Assembly: GCA_029979265.1 (NCBI GenBank)
Contig: JAPOHW010000001.1
Span: 372,001 to 436,000, forward strand
Source: Actinomycetota bacterium
Lineage (GTDB): Bacteria; Actinomycetota; Acidimicrobiia; Acidimicrobiales; Aldehydirespiratoraceae
Direction: 5' to 3'
DNA: 64,000 bases
In this document: one piece after another, positions 1 to 10,856 of the stretch
Numbering within the stretch: position 1 is the stretch's first letter
Layout: every line of letters begins with the position of its first letter
Made by a program: the position numbers and the translations under genes
Notes under the pieces: model-generated
What the model saw: the letters and a program-made list of their open reading frames with translations, nothing else
Database searches by the model: none
What the model was told of the DNA's origin: nothing

Positions 1-330
1 CTGTCCGGCGCCTATCTCACCACGACCGCAATCGTCGGTGCGTGGAGTGAGGGGCTCATCGCCGGGCGGGGCTGGATCGCAGTTGCGCTCGTCATCTTCG
101 GGGCATGGCGAGCTGGTCGAGTTGCCACCGGTGCGGTCATCTTCGGTTTCACACTTGCATTGCAGACCCGCCTGCAGCCGTTCGGCGTCGACTTTTCGCC
201 GATCCTGTTGTCGATGCTGCCCTACATTCTCACGGTCATCGTCCTGATCGTGATCTCGATCCGGGCACGGCACCAGCCGTCACCTGCACCGGCAGGACTC
301 GGCATCGCCTATCGTCGAGAGGAGCGCTGA
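1..330 (+). CDS. ABC transporter permease, C-terminal fragment (simple sugar/nucleoside BmpC-type), truncated by window edge
   Basis: Frame 1 is open from base 1 to TGA 328-330; hydrophobic segments GRGWIAVALVIFGAW and LLSMLPYILTVIVLIVISIR resemble this permease family; ATGA overlap with next gene. Confidence 0.75.
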   Translation: MSGAYLTTTAIVGAWSEGLIAGRGWIAVALVIFGAWRAGRVATGAVIFGFTLALQTRLQPFGVDFSPILLSMLPYILTVIVLIVISIRARHQPSPAPAGLGIAYRREER

Positions 331-1256
331 TGGAGTTTTCGTATTGGGCCAGCCCGTCGCAGCCCTGGGATCAGATCCTCGAGGGTGCTCGATTCGCCGC
401 TGAGGCAGGTTGGCGAGGGGTGTGGGTTCCCGACCATTTCATGCCAGCGGCCGATCCGGGCAACGGTCCGGGTCCGGCCGACGCCGAGATGGCGCCGTTT
501 CTTGAGGGCTGGATGCTGCTGGGTGGGCTTGCCACCGCAGTGCCCGACGTGCGCCTCGGACTCATGGTGGGGGGAAACACCTATCGGCATCCGGCCGTGG
601 TCGCCAAGATGGCGATCACGCTCGATCACATGTCCGGTGGTCGTGCGGTGCTCGGACTCGGTGCCGGCTGGCAACTCAATGAACATCAGCGCCTCGGTAT
701 CGAGCTCCCGTCGATCAAGGAGCGTTCGGACCGTCTCGAAGAGGCTGCGGCCCTGTGCCGGGTCATGTTCGAGGCTGGTGGACAGCGGGTCGACTTTGTC
801 GGCGAGCACTACACGCTCACGCAGGCGCCGGTCGAGCCCGGACCGGTCAACGGTTCGCTTCCGATTCTGATCGGCGGTGCGGGCGCAAAACGTACGCTGC
901 GTACCGTCGCCCGGCACGCCGATGAGTGGAACGCCTGGGGTCGTCCGGACACGATTGCTGCGCATCTGGCCACCCTCAGCGGCCACTGCGAGCAGGAGGG
1001 ACGCGACATGGCCAGTGTGCACGTCACCGCAGTCGGGCTCCTGATCCTCGTCGACGATGCCGAGAAGGCCGAGCAGATCCGAACCGGGTTGGATCACCGT
1101 TCCGGACTCGTCGGGACGGTCGACGAACTCAAGGCCGTGATCGAAGACTATGAGGCGGTCGGGGTCGACGAAATCGTGGTACCCGACTTTGCGATTGCGG
1201 GACCAGACAAGATGGCCACCCTCGAACGTTTCCAACGCGAGGTGCTGGGCAGCTAG
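330..1256 (+). CDS. LLM class F420-dependent oxidoreductase
   Basis: MEFSYWASPSQPWDQILEGARFAAEAGWRGVWVPDHF... luciferase-like family pattern; ATG overlaps upstream stop. Confidence 0.85.
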   Translation: MEFSYWASPSQPWDQILEGARFAAEAGWRGVWVPDHFMPAADPGNGPGPADAEMAPFLEGWMLLGGLATAVPDVRLGLMVGGNTYRHPAVVAKMAITLDHMSGGRAVLGLGAGWQLNEHQRLGIELPSIKERSDRLEEAAALCRVMFEAGGQRVDFVGEHYTLTQAPVEPGPVNGSLPILIGGAGAKRTLRTVARHADEWNAWGRPDTIAAHLATLSGHCEQEGRDMASVHVTAVGLLILVDDAEKAEQIRTGLDHRSGLVGTVDELKAVIEDYEAVGVDEIVVPDFAIAGPDKMATLERFQREVLGS

Positions 1257-1263
1257 GCAGCCG

Positions 1264-1782
1264 CTAGGCGTCGAGCACCTTGTGCCGTGCGTCCTCCGGG
1301 CTGACCACCGGTTCGTCGGTCGACCACGGGAAGTTGATCCACTGATCGGTGCGCTTCCACACGTATTCGCACTTCACGAGCGAGTGCGACTTCTCGTAGA
1401 GGACGGCCGAGCGAACTTCACCAACCCGCTCAGCGCAGTGGTCGTACACCATCTTGAGTGTGTGGCCGGTGTCGGCCACGTCATCGGCGATGAGCACTTT
1501 GGCATCTTCCATGTCGACGAAGTCCACGTAGGGCGGGAGCATCACCGGCACGGGAAGGCGTTCGTCGACTCCGGTGTAGTACTCGCAGTTCATCACGTAG
1601 ATGTTTTTGACCGAGAGCGCGTAGCCGAGTGATCCGGCCACGAGAAGCCCACCTCGTGCAATGGCGAGAATCATCTCCGGCCGGAAGCCGTCGTCGGCCA
1701 CCTGCTGGGCCAACTCGCGTACCGCGGTGCCGTAGGTGACGTACTCGAGAATCTCGCGCTCGTTGCTCATCGAGGTGACCAT
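1264..1782 (-). CDS. Phosphoribosyltransferase family protein
   Basis: ILAIARGGLLVAG and VLIADDVADTGHTL PRPP-binding motif. Confidence 0.85.
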   Translation of the reverse strand: MVTSMSNEREILEYVTYGTAVRELAQQVADDGFRPEMILAIARGGLLVAGSLGYALSVKNIYVMNCEYYTGVDERLPVPVMLPPYVDFVDMEDAKVLIADDVADTGHTLKMVYDHCAERVGEVRSAVLYEKSHSLVKCEYVWKRTDQWINFPWSTDEPVVSPEDARHKVLDA

Positions 1783-1816
1783 AGTGGGTGCGGTGCCGTG
1801 AGATGATCAGGTTCCT

Positions 1817-2266
1817 ATGCACAACTCCGACCCGATCTTCTCCGTCATGGACCGCTGGTTCCAGCACCTCCGGGGTGAGCTGGAAGGGGGCCTCGATGCG
1901 CTCCTTCATGAAGACTGTGTGTTCCTCTCCCCAGTGGTCTACACGCCTCAACGAGGGCGCGAGATCACCAAGCGCTACCTCACGGCGGCCGGCAGTGTGC
2001 TGCCCGGAGAGCACGCAGACGATTCGGCGTCGAGTGCCGGGTCGTCGGGTGGGTTCGGTTACACGAAGCGCGTCGTGCAGGGCACGCATGCCGTACTCGA
2101 GTTCGAGACCACGGTCGATGGCATGTACGTGAACGGCGTCGACATCATCACGTGCGATGACGACGGCTGGATCACCGAGTTCAAGGTGATGATGCGTCCC
2201 TCCAAGGCACTCGAGGTCGTTCGAGACCAGATGATGGCGACGATGGAGAAGTTCTCGGTCGACTGA
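1817..2266 (+). CDS. NTF2/SnoaL-like nuclear transport factor 2 family protein
   Basis: Size and pattern (MDRWFQHLRGELEGGLDALLHEDCVFLSPVVYTPQRGREIT...) typical of SnoaL-like proteins. Confidence 0.7.
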   Translation: MHNSDPIFSVMDRWFQHLRGELEGGLDALLHEDCVFLSPVVYTPQRGREITKRYLTAAGSVLPGEHADDSASSAGSSGGFGYTKRVVQGTHAVLEFETTVDGMYVNGVDIITCDDDGWITEFKVMMRPSKALEVVRDQMMATMEKFSVD

Positions 2267-2269
2267 GCC

Positions 2270-3562
2270 TCAGCCGTGGCCGTCGAGCAGACCGGCCACC
2301 AAGGCGGCGACCGGGCTGCGTTCGCTGCGTGTGAGGGTGATGTGTCCGAAGAGTGGATGGCCTCGCAGGTGGTCGACAACTGCCCCGATGCCGTCGAAGC
2401 GACCGACCCGCAGGTTGTCGCGTTGGGCGACGTCGTGGGTGAGCACGACCTTCGAGTTCTCACCGATTCGCGTGAGTGCCGTCAGCAAGACGTTGCGTTC
2501 GAGATTCTGCGCCTCATCGACGATGATGAACGCGTCGGTGATCGAGCGGCCCCGGATGTGGGTCAGGGGAAGGATCTCGAGCAGTTCGCGGTGCATGACC
2601 TCGTCGACCACCTCAGGACCGGCGATGGCCTCGAGTGCATCACCGACAGCCGCAGCCCACGGCGACATCTTCTCGGCCTCCGAACCCGGCAGATAGCCGA
2701 GATCCTGACCACCCACGGCGTAGAGCGGTCGGAAGACGATCACCTTCGAATGGGTGCGCTGTTCGAGCACTGCTTCCAGCGCCGCAGCGAGAGCCAGAAC
2801 GCTCTTCCCAGTTCCGGCTCTACCGCCGAGCGAGACGATGCCCACCGAGTCGTCGGTGAGCAGGTCCAGCGCGATGTGCTGTTCACGGGAGCGCGGTCGC
2901 ACGTCGAAAACCGAACGGTCGGGAATGCGATGCACACGCTTGTCGTCACACAACCGTCCGAGCCCCGACTGCGATCCGGCAACGAGTGTGATTCCGGTGT
3001 TGACCGGGAGCTGTCGAGCCTCGTCGAGGTCGACGACACCCTCGTCGTAGAACTCGTCGATGACGCTGCTGTCGACGACGAAGTCGGTGTAGCCCGTCCA
3101 CGAACCGTCGGCCACGTCGGTGTCGCGGTATTCGGCGGCGTCGAGGCCCACCACTCCGGCCTTCAGACGCAGCGGGAGATCTTTCGAGACAAGCGTGACC
3201 GACAGGCCCTCGAGGGCAAGGTTGTTGGCGACCGTGAGGATCCGATGGTCGTTGGCGTCGACACGAAATGCCTCGGGAAGTGGCTCGGTGCTCGTGTGGT
3301 TGAGCTCGACGCGTATGGTGCCCCCGTGTTCGTTGACCGGTAGCTCCTCCAGCAACGATCCGTGGTGCTCGCGTAGCTCTTCGAGCGTACGAAGCGCACT
3401 TCGGGCCGCCCAACCGAGCTCTGGATGATTCCGTTTGGCTTCCAGCTCGGTCAGGACCACCAGGGGAAGAACGACTGCGTGCTCCTCGAAACGCTTCAGC
3501 GCCTGCGGCTCGCTCAGCAGGACCGACGTGTCGAGAACGTAGGTTCGACGGGTGCTCGTCAT
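2270..3562 (-). CDS. PIN domain-PhoH family ATPase (PhoH2-like)
   Basis: N-terminal PIN ([12 protein letters not shown]...), C-terminal Walker A GRAGTGKS and FIIVDEAQN; start taken at [13 protein letters not shown]. Confidence 0.9.
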   Translation of the reverse strand: MTSTRRTYVLDTSVLLSEPQALKRFEEHAVVLPLVVLTELEAKRNHPELGWAARSALRTLEELREHHGSLLEELPVNEHGGTIRVELNHTSTEPLPEAFRVDANDHRILTVANNLALEGLSVTLVSKDLPLRLKAGVVGLDAAEYRDTDVADGSWTGYTDFVVDSSVIDEFYDEGVVDLDEARQLPVNTGITLVAGSQSGLGRLCDDKRVHRIPDRSVFDVRPRSREQHIALDLLTDDSVGIVSLGGRAGTGKSVLALAAALEAVLEQRTHSKVIVFRPLYAVGGQDLGYLPGSEAEKMSPWAAAVGDALEAIAGPEVVDEVMHRELLEILPLTHIRGRSITDAFIIVDEAQNLERNVLLTALTRIGENSKVVLTHDVAQRDNLRVGRFDGIGAVVDHLRGHPLFGHITLTRSERSPVAALVAGLLDGHG

Positions 3563-3623
3563 GTTGCCCCCGAACCGTACGTAGGTTGCGCGCACGGTTG
3601 GTGGATGGCGGGGCGGAGCTGGA

Positions 3624-5282
3624 TTAGACGACCTCGACGAGGATGCCGTGCCATCCTTCCGCCCCGTCGGGAGCGACAGGTTTCGGTCCTTGCGGCTGGA
3701 GTACCCCTTCGCCGTCGAAGGCGCGCACGTCGATGCGGTGCATCCCTGGATCGGCGTCCCACTCGACCTTCCACTGGACCCAGGCTTCGTCGGTACCCGG
3801 CACGGCGAGATCGCACAGCTGCCATTCGCCCTCGTCGATTGCCACCTCGACGGCGGAGATCCCCCGGTTGGGAGCCCACGCAACGCCGGCGAGGATCTGG
3901 GTGCCGTGCTCGAGTCGTTCGCGGTGGCGGGGCACGTCGATACGCGACATGGTCTTCATCGGTCCCTCTTTGGACCAGCCAAGGTTGATCCAGTAGCCGT
4001 TGAAGTCTTCCCAGGTGGTGAGATTGATCTCTTCGATCCACTTGGTGGCGGAGACGTAGCCGTAGAGCCCGGCGATCACCAGCCGGGCCGGGAATCCGTG
4101 ACGCACGGGGAGAGGTTCACCGTTCATCCCGACCACAAGCAGCGCGTTGCGACCGTCGTAGAGCACCTCGGTCGGGAATCCGGCCGTGAAGTCGTCGACG
4201 GATCGGCCCACCAGCTGGGTTGCGCCCTCCTGCACCCCCGCACGGTCGAGGAGATCGATCAGCGGGACGCCGGTCCAGGCCGCGTTGCCGACCAAGTCAC
4301 CACCCACGTCGTTCGACACGCACGACAGGGTGATCGTCTCTTCGACCAGATCCATGGCGAGGATGTCGTCGTAGGTGAATGCGAGCGGATCGTCGACCAT
4401 GCCGGTGATTCGCAGCGTCCAGTTGGCCGGGTCGACCTGGGGAATCTGCAGTGCCGTGTCGATGCGATAGAAGTTGCTACCCGTCGAGGGCGTCACCCAA
4501 CTCGCCAGCCCGTCGATCCCGCTGAACTCGGTTGCGCTGACCTCACCCGATGCAGTCATACGGGCGATGGGGGCCCGGGTCGTGGTGGTGCTCGCCTGGA
4601 CCCGTTGGGTGGTGGTGCTCGGCAGTGTGATGCTCGCCCGGGCAAGTTCGGCCGCTGATTCTCCCGCCGCAGCGCGTCCGAGGCCGACCCCCGCCAATGC
4701 CACCGCTCCGGCGCCGGCGGACCATCCAAGGAACGAACGACGAGAAGCCGGCGGTTCGAGGGGGCTGGCGAGTACTCCGCCGGTGTCCCGGGACGGGTTG
4801 TTCGCTGTGACACTCGCTCGTGCTCGGCCCACCAGAACGAGCAGCGTGGCGATACCGAGCACGGCGGCGGTCAGCGCCCACAGCCAGCTGGCGACGACAC
4901 CGGACTGCGGGTTGCGAGCGGTTGCCCAGCCACCGAGAAGGCCGAAGGCGACAAAGCCCCAGATCCCGACCGCACGGGAGCGGCGAGCCGACCGATCCCC
5001 GAGCACGGCGGCGATGACGAAGCTGACGATCGTGATGCCGCGCAGGAGGTTGCCCTTCCCGGCCGATCCGAGGTTCTCGATCGACTCCTCGGCTGCCCAA
5101 CCAGGCATGTAGTCGATCACGAGCTCGCCCACTCCCAGCACGAGGCCGGGAACGTCGGTGACGCCCTCGATGAACTGGCCGAACCCGAGTGCGACGGCGG
5201 CTGCGCTCACGCCGGCAAGCCAACCCATCCAGGTCGGGACCGGATGCGCCCCATTCGTCGCTGCTCCGTCAGGTGTCGTCAT
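3624..5282 (-). CDS. Molybdopterin-dependent oxidoreductase, sulfite-oxidase-like, with N-terminal TM segments
   Basis: [24 protein letters not shown]..., [36 protein letters not shown] motifs. Confidence 0.9.
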   Translation of the reverse strand: MTTPDGAATNGAHPVPTWMGWLAGVSAAAVALGFGQFIEGVTDVPGLVLGVGELVIDYMPGWAAEESIENLGSAGKGNLLRGITIVSFVIAAVLGDRSARRSRAVGIWGFVAFGLLGGWATARNPQSGVVASWLWALTAAVLGIATLLVLVGRARASVTANNPSRDTGGVLASPLEPPASRRSFLGWSAGAGAVALAGVGLGRAAAGESAAELARASITLPSTTTQRVQASTTTTRAPIARMTASGEVSATEFSGIDGLASWVTPSTGSNFYRIDTALQIPQVDPANWTLRITGMVDDPLAFTYDDILAMDLVEETITLSCVSNDVGGDLVGNAAWTGVPLIDLLDRAGVQEGATQLVGRSVDDFTAGFPTEVLYDGRNALLVVGMNGEPLPVRHGFPARLVIAGLYGYVSATKWIEEINLTTWEDFNGYWINLGWSKEGPMKTMSRIDVPRHRERLEHGTQILAGVAWAPNRGISAVEVAIDEGEWQLCDLAVPGTDEAWVQWKVEWDADPGMHRIDVRAFDGEGVLQPQGPKPVAPDGAEGWHGILVEVV

Positions 5283-5349
5283 GTCAGAAACCATGTCTCA
5301 GGAACGCATCGGTACGGGGAATGGTTCCCGCAAGGCACACTGATGTTCC

Positions 5350-6381
5350 GTGAAGTCCGACGTCGTCCTTGCCGAGTGGGGAGCAGCCCTGGTCGATCCT
5401 GCCACGTGGCGCACCGTCGTCGCCGAAGCCGATCGCGGCCGAGTTGTGCGTGTCGACCGCGGCGAGTGCGATGTCATGACCAGTCGGGGCCGACGCCGGG
5501 TCTTCTCGGACTCGCAGCGAGCACAGGGCGAGATCGCCCCCGTCACCGGTGATTGGGTCGAACTCGCCGAAGCCGAAGGTCTCGGCCTCGTGATCGACCG
5601 GGTGCTGCCGCGCCGCACTGCGGTCAGTCGCCGTGATCCGGCCGAACGCGACCTCGAACAGGTACTGGCGAGCAACATCGACGCAGCTGCAGCAGTCCTC
5701 GGACTCGATCGTCCCATCCAACCCGGCTGGCTCGAGCGATTGCTGGTGCTGGCGATCGACAGCGGTGCCGAACCGGTGATCGTGTTGACGAAGCTCGACG
5801 CGGTTCGCGATCCGTCGGATGCGCTCGAGCTGGTCGATGCAATCGCCGGTCCGACACCGGTCGTCATGACGAGCGTTGTGGATGGTCGGGGTCTCGACGA
5901 TCTGCGAGCGTTGATGGGTGCCGGGCGCACACTCGGGTTGGTGGGCGAGAGCGGTGCCGGGAAGTCGTCGCTCGTCAATGGATTGGTCGGTGCGGAACTC
6001 CTCGAGGTCGGGGAGGTCCGAGCGAGCGATGCCGAGGGTCGTCATACCACCACCGCCCGTGAACTGGTGCTGGTGCCCAACGACGCAGGGATGGTCCTCG
6101 ACACTCCCGGGATCCGCAGTCTCGGTCTCTGGGAGGCGGAGCATGCGGTCGATCTCGTCTTCGGTGACCTCGTCGAGCTGGCTGCCGCCTGTCGCTTCCG
6201 CGACTGCGCACACCGCAAGGAGCCGGGATGCGCAGTGCAGGCAGCTGTCGGCTCGGGGACGATGTCGACGACACGGCTTCGTCTGTTTCTCGAACTCGTC
6301 GGTGAGCTCGAGGATCTTCGCCGTCGTGGGGAGGAGCGGCAACGACGCAGACGAAAGGACGGCACGAGACGAGCCCGGTGA
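5350..6381 (+). CDS. rsgA: Ribosome small subunit-dependent GTPase A
   Basis: Circularly permuted GTPase: LTKLDAV, GESGAGKSSLVNGL, DTPGIRSLGLW; zinc motif CRFRDCAHRKEPGCAV. Confidence 0.95.
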   Translation: MKSDVVLAEWGAALVDPATWRTVVAEADRGRVVRVDRGECDVMTSRGRRRVFSDSQRAQGEIAPVTGDWVELAEAEGLGLVIDRVLPRRTAVSRRDPAERDLEQVLASNIDAAAAVLGLDRPIQPGWLERLLVLAIDSGAEPVIVLTKLDAVRDPSDALELVDAIAGPTPVVMTSVVDGRGLDDLRALMGAGRTLGLVGESGAGKSSLVNGLVGAELLEVGEVRASDAEGRHTTTARELVLVPNDAGMVLDTPGIRSLGLWEAEHAVDLVFGDLVELAAACRFRDCAHRKEPGCAVQAAVGSGTMSTTRLRLFLELVGELEDLRRRGEERQRRRRKDGTRRAR

Positions 6382-7893
6382 TCAGTCCGGCGCGTCGTCG
6401 GCGATCAGCCGCCGACGATCGACCTTGTCGGATGCGTTTCGAGGCAACTCGTCGTAGCATCGCAGTCGCTCTGGCAGCTTGTGGTGCGACAGTCGGTCCG
6501 CGGCAAAGGCGCGGAGCGTTTCCAGACTCGGCACGGGCGCTCCGTCGACCGGTACCACGCATGCCACGCCGATCTCGCCCATGACGTCGTCGGGGCGAGG
6601 GATGACGCAGACCTCGGCGATGGACGGATGGTCGACGAGGACCGACTCGACCTCCATCGGGTAGACGTTGTACCCGCCTCGGATGTACATCTCGGTCGAG
6701 CGACCCTGCAGGCGAAAGGCGCCGGAGGGATCGATCAGCGCAAGGTCCCCGGTACGCAACCAACCATCGACGATTGTCGCGGCTGTGCTCTGAGGGTCGT
6801 TCCAGTAACCCGACATCATGACGTCGGAGCGAAGCCACAGTTCACCGACCTCGCCGGCGGCGACAGGATGCCCCGCGGGGTCTCGGATCTCGGCTTCGAC
6901 ACCGGGTCGGGGACGTCCGATCGTGTGCAGCGCTTCCTCGTCATCGGCGTCGAGTGCCGTGCCGATCCCGATCCCTCCGCTCTCGGTCGAGCTGTAACGG
7001 ATCGAGTACGGGGCCCCGAACACCTCCCGGGCACGGTGCACGAGCGCCGGGGGTGAGGCAGAGCCTCCGACCACGATCGCCTTCACATGATCGAAGTCGT
7101 GATCGGTGATGGTGGCGAGCCGGAGGAGCAATGCGATCTGGGGAGCCACGCCGGTGACGGCCGGCATCTTGTGCCGCACGATCAGGTCGAGGACGGCGTC
7201 GGCTCGCCAACGATCCAGCAGGTGGGTGGTGCGGCCGGTGGCCATCATCCATGGCAGTTTTGTCATGAATCCCACGTGGGCGAACTGGGTGCTTGAGAGA
7301 CCGTGGCCACCGCCACCCCACGCGCCGCCCGAGTCGAGCTCGGCGATGCGAGTGAGTTGCCGGTTTGCATACCAGGCCCCCCGGGGCTGGCCGGTCGAGC
7401 CGCTCGTGAAGCAGATGCAGACCGGACGTTCCGGATCATCGGCAAGGGACGGGGCAGGGGATGCTTCAGCCATGCGGAACGCCGCCGAGACACTGGTCGG
7501 GTCGACTCCGGGCTCGATGATCTCGACCGGGCAGGAGACAGCGTCACAGCCATCGGCCAGCTCCGATGTGGTGATGACCAGATCAGGACGGAGCACGTCA
7601 AGGGCATGCCGGTTCTCGGCTGGCCGAAACCGTGGGTTGAGCCCTGCAGTGACTGCACCAAGGCGCGCCGCGGCGAGGAACAGGACGACGTAGTCGATCA
7701 CCGACGGAAGGACGAGGGCAACGACCGATCGCTCGCCGACACCGCGCCGGGCAAGGCCGGCTGCTGCCTCGTCGGCGGCTCGATCGAGCTCGGCGTAGGT
7801 GATCGACCACGAGCCGTTCGGCTGCGGATCGGTGACGAAGGCAGGCGTGTCGGCGAAATCGACAGCCGCTCGACGGCTGATGTCGGTGAGCAC
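6382..7893 (-). CDS. AMP-binding acyl-CoA synthetase / CoA ligase
   Basis: CICFTSGSTGQPRGAWYANRQ, YSSTESGG, WLRTGDLALID, RGGYNVYPMEVE. Confidence 0.92.
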   Translation of the reverse strand: MLTDISRRAAVDFADTPAFVTDPQPNGSWSITYAELDRAADEAAAGLARRGVGERSVVALVLPSVIDYVVLFLAAARLGAVTAGLNPRFRPAENRHALDVLRPDLVITTSELADGCDAVSCPVEIIEPGVDPTSVSAAFRMAEASPAPSLADDPERPVCICFTSGSTGQPRGAWYANRQLTRIAELDSGGAWGGGGHGLSSTQFAHVGFMTKLPWMMATGRTTHLLDRWRADAVLDLIVRHKMPAVTGVAPQIALLLRLATITDHDFDHVKAIVVGGSASPPALVHRAREVFGAPYSIRYSSTESGGIGIGTALDADDEEALHTIGRPRPGVEAEIRDPAGHPVAAGEVGELWLRSDVMMSGYWNDPQSTAATIVDGWLRTGDLALIDPSGAFRLQGRSTEMYIRGGYNVYPMEVESVLVDHPSIAEVCVIPRPDDVMGEIGVACVVPVDGAPVPSLETLRAFAADRLSHHKLPERLRCYDELPRNASDKVDRRRLIADDAPD

Positions 7894-7898
7894 GGTGG

Positions 7899-9599
7899 TC
7901 AGTCTTCGATGAACGTGTTCTCGGCATCACCCATCACAACCCGCTTCAGGATTTTGCCGGTCGCGTTGCGGGGGAGGGGGTCGGTTCGAATCTCCCAATG
8001 AGCGGGAACCTTGTGCGCCGACAGGGTCGCACCCACGAAGGTGGCGAGCTCGTCGGGGTCGACCGCCACGCCCGGGTAGGGAACGACGATGGCCTTGACC
8101 TCCGCGCCGAGTTCTCGGTGCTCGACACCGACCACGACGACCTCACGAACCGCCGGATGTTCGTCGAGTCGGTTCTCGATCTCGACGGGATAGATGTTCT
8201 CACCGCCGCGAATGATGAGGTCGGTGCGGCGGCTCGACAGGAACAGCAGACCGTGTTCGAGGCGGCCGAAATCACCGGTGCGGAGCCAACCCCCCGGGCG
8301 GATCGTCTCAGCGGTTGCTTCTGGGTTGTCCCAATAGCCGGGCGTGATCATCGGACCGCGCAACATGACGTTGCCGATCGCGCCGTCGGGCAGCACGTTG
8401 TCGTCGTCGTCGTGGATCGCGACCTCACAGGTGGGGATGGGATAGCCGACCGAGTCCGGGTACTCGAGGAGGACGTCGTCGCCGGCATTCGTCGCAAGTC
8501 CCGAGCATTCGGTGAGGCCGTAGCCCACACCGACGACACGCTCGGCGTGGGGGAGTGCCTCCCGGCACGCGCGCTGCAGTTCTGGCGACCAGACCGAGCC
8601 GCCGCCACCGATCGACGAGACCGTCGATGTGTCGTAGTCACGGAACTTGGGGTGCTCGACGATGCGCCACACCTGCGTCGTGACCCCGCTCAGACGGGTG
8701 ATGCCGTACTGCTCGGTGAGTTGCAGGACCTTCTCGGGATCGAAGCGACCGGTGGTCCACACATGACCGAAGCCCGACGCAACGGCTGTCACACAACACG
8801 AGTGGAGGCCGGAGATGTGGAACAGCGGGCTGGCGGCAAGCGTGACCATTGGCGGTGCCGGCGGTGCGTCGGGGTCGGCAGGGAACCGGAACGCATCGCG
8901 GGCGCCGAGGAGAAAGGCACAGCCCAGATACGCACCGAAGTTCCGATGGGTGATGATGGCGCCCTTCGGTCGGCCGGTGGTCCCGCTGGTGAACAGGATG
9001 GTGGCCGGGTCGTCCTCTGCGATCGGTGTGTCGGGAAGGGCTGCATCGGGTGCATGGGCGAGGAGTTCGGGGAAGTCGTCCTCGATCACGATCATCGGCA
9101 TGCCCGGGTCACCGGTGAGTCGCTCGGCGCGCCGGGTATCGGTGACCAGGAGCTTGGGAGACGTGAGGTCGAGGCCGTACCCGATCTCGTCCTCGGTCCA
9201 CCACCCGTTCATTGCGACGACGATGCCGCCGAGGGAAGTGACGGCCCAGAAGGTCTGGATCCACTCGGGACAGTTCGCTGCCAGCACCGCGACTCGGTCG
9301 CCGTGGCCGATGTCGTACCGGTCGCGCAGGGCAGCGGCGACCGATGCGGCATGGCCGATGTTCTCGGCGAATGTTGCTTCGCGCCCGTCATCGAAGACGT
9401 AGTAGCGGCTGCTGCCGTCACCCCCATGGTTGGACGAGTTCTGCAGCAACGCCCGAAGATGTGGAGCACGGTTCTTGAGCGTCGTCATGGCGATGCCGTC
9501 GACGGTGACTTCCTCGGTCTCGAAGAAACCCCCTTCGCCGGTGAGCATGGCGTCGACTTCGGCGATCGTCATCGTGGGTTGGGGTGGCGTACTGCGCAT
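7899..9599 (-). CDS. AMP-binding acyl-CoA synthetase
   Basis: TILFTSGTTGRPKGAIITHRN, YGLTECSG, WLRTGDFGRLE, RGGENIYPVEIE. Confidence 0.93.
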   Translation of the reverse strand: MRSTPPQPTMTIAEVDAMLTGEGGFFETEEVTVDGIAMTTLKNRAPHLRALLQNSSNHGGDGSSRYYVFDDGREATFAENIGHAASVAAALRDRYDIGHGDRVAVLAANCPEWIQTFWAVTSLGGIVVAMNGWWTEDEIGYGLDLTSPKLLVTDTRRAERLTGDPGMPMIVIEDDFPELLAHAPDAALPDTPIAEDDPATILFTSGTTGRPKGAIITHRNFGAYLGCAFLLGARDAFRFPADPDAPPAPPMVTLAASPLFHISGLHSCCVTAVASGFGHVWTTGRFDPEKVLQLTEQYGITRLSGVTTQVWRIVEHPKFRDYDTSTVSSIGGGGSVWSPELQRACREALPHAERVVGVGYGLTECSGLATNAGDDVLLEYPDSVGYPIPTCEVAIHDDDDNVLPDGAIGNVMLRGPMITPGYWDNPEATAETIRPGGWLRTGDFGRLEHGLLFLSSRRTDLIIRGGENIYPVEIENRLDEHPAVREVVVVGVEHRELGAEVKAIVVPYPGVAVDPDELATFVGATLSAHKVPAHWEIRTDPLPRNATGKILKRVVMGDAENTFIED

Positions 9600-9620
9600 G
9601 CGCGGGATTCTGCCACCGAT

Positions 9621-9637
9621 CCTGACGGTCCGTCAGG
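9621..9637. promoter_or_regulatory. 17-bp perfect palindrome CCTGACGG-T-CCGTCAGG; putative TetR-type operator in divergent promoter region
   Basis: 8-bp perfect arms, 1-nt centre; between genes ending/starting at 9599(-) and 9657(+). Confidence 0.75.
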
Positions 9638-9656
9638 TCCGGCGTATCCTGCCGAG

Positions 9657-10856
9657 ATGGACGTCCGGCTCGACCCCGCCCTGCTCGAGTTCGCGGACGA
9701 GGTCCGGACCTGGATCGAGGAGCATCTCACCGGTGAATTCGCCCGGTATCGAGGTCGCGGTCTGACCGGGCACGAAGACATCCCCGCCGAAGTTCAGATT
9801 GCGTGGGAGCGCGAACTGGCCGCAGGAGGCTGGCTCGGCATCGATTTTCCTGCCGCAATCGGGGGACGAGAATGTTCCCTCGCCGAACAGGTCGTTTTTC
9901 ACCTCACCTATGTGGAGGCCAGGGCGCCGGGGCGAATCCCGAACATGGGGGTGACACTGCTCGGGCCGACGCTCATGGCCTTCGGAAGTTCTGAGCAGCA
10001 GCAGCGCTTCGTACCACCGATCCTGTCCGGTGCAGAGTTGTGGTGTCAGGGATACTCCGAGCCCGATGCTGGTTCCGACCTTGCCAACGTCAAGACCCGT
10101 GCCGAGTTGGTCGACGGCCGGTGGGTCGTCAACGGGCAGAAGGTGTGGACCTCCCTGGCCCAGTTCGCGGACTGGGTGTTCGTGGTGGCTCGCACCGAAC
10201 CGGGGAGCGAACGCCACGCTGGTCTCAGCTATCTGCTGGTACCGATGGACCAGCCCGGTGTCGAGATCCGACCGATCGTTCAGATCACGGGTGGGACCGA
10301 GTTCAACGAGACGTTCTTCTCCGACGCCGTCACCGACGAGGACCTTGTCGTCGGCGGTGTCGGCAACGGCTGGAAGGTGGCCATGGGCACGCTCGCGTTC
10401 GAGCGAGGCGCGTCGACACTCGGGCAGCAGGTGAGTTTCCGCCAGGAGTTCGACGACCTGATCGCAACCGCAAAGCGCAACGGCCGGTGGGACGAGCCCG
10501 TCGTTCGTCAAGAACTCACCGAGGCGTACGTTCGGCTCGAGGTTCTCCGCTACAACCAATTGCGCATGCTCACGGCCCTCGCCCACGACGGGGTACCCGG
10601 TCCCGAGGCGTCGATCGGCAAGCTCTTCTGGGCCGGGTGGCATCGGCGGATGGGCGAACTCTCCATGTTGGTTGCCGGAGCGAGTGGCATGGCCGCTGGC
10701 CCCGACGGTTACAACGGCCATGGTGACGGACCCGACTATGCGATCGACACAGCGCAGCGCACGTTCCTGTACAGCCGCGCGCACACGATCTATGGCGGCT
10801 CCAATCAGGTGCAGCGAAATGTGATCGGCGAACGGGTGCTCGGACTGCCCCGCTAG
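9657..10856 (+). CDS. Acyl-CoA dehydrogenase
   Basis: MDVRLDPALLEFADEVRTWIEEHL..., CQGYSEPDAGSDLANVKTRAE, YGGSNQVQRNVIGERVLGLPR. Confidence 0.95.
   Translation: MDVRLDPALLEFADEVRTWIEEHLTGEFARYRGRGLTGHEDIPAEVQIAWERELAAGGWLGIDFPAAIGGRECSLAEQVVFHLTYVEARAPGRIPNMGVTLLGPTLMAFGSSEQQQRFVPPILSGAELWCQGYSEPDAGSDLANVKTRAELVDGRWVVNGQKVWTSLAQFADWVFVVARTEPGSERHAGLSYLLVPMDQPGVEIRPIVQITGGTEFNETFFSDAVTDEDLVVGGVGNGWKVAMGTLAFERGASTLGQQVSFRQEFDDLIATAKRNGRWDEPVVRQELTEAYVRLEVLRYNQLRMLTALAHDGVPGPEASIGKLFWAGWHRRMGELSMLVAGASGMAAGPDGYNGHGDGPDYAIDTAQRTFLYSRAHTIYGGSNQVQRNVIGERVLGLPR

Noticed and set aside
7998-9656. N-terminal half of the 952-aa plus-strand ORF 7998..10856
   Set aside because: Antisense to the AMP-binding gene 7899..9599; the real acyl-CoA dehydrogenase starts at 9657.
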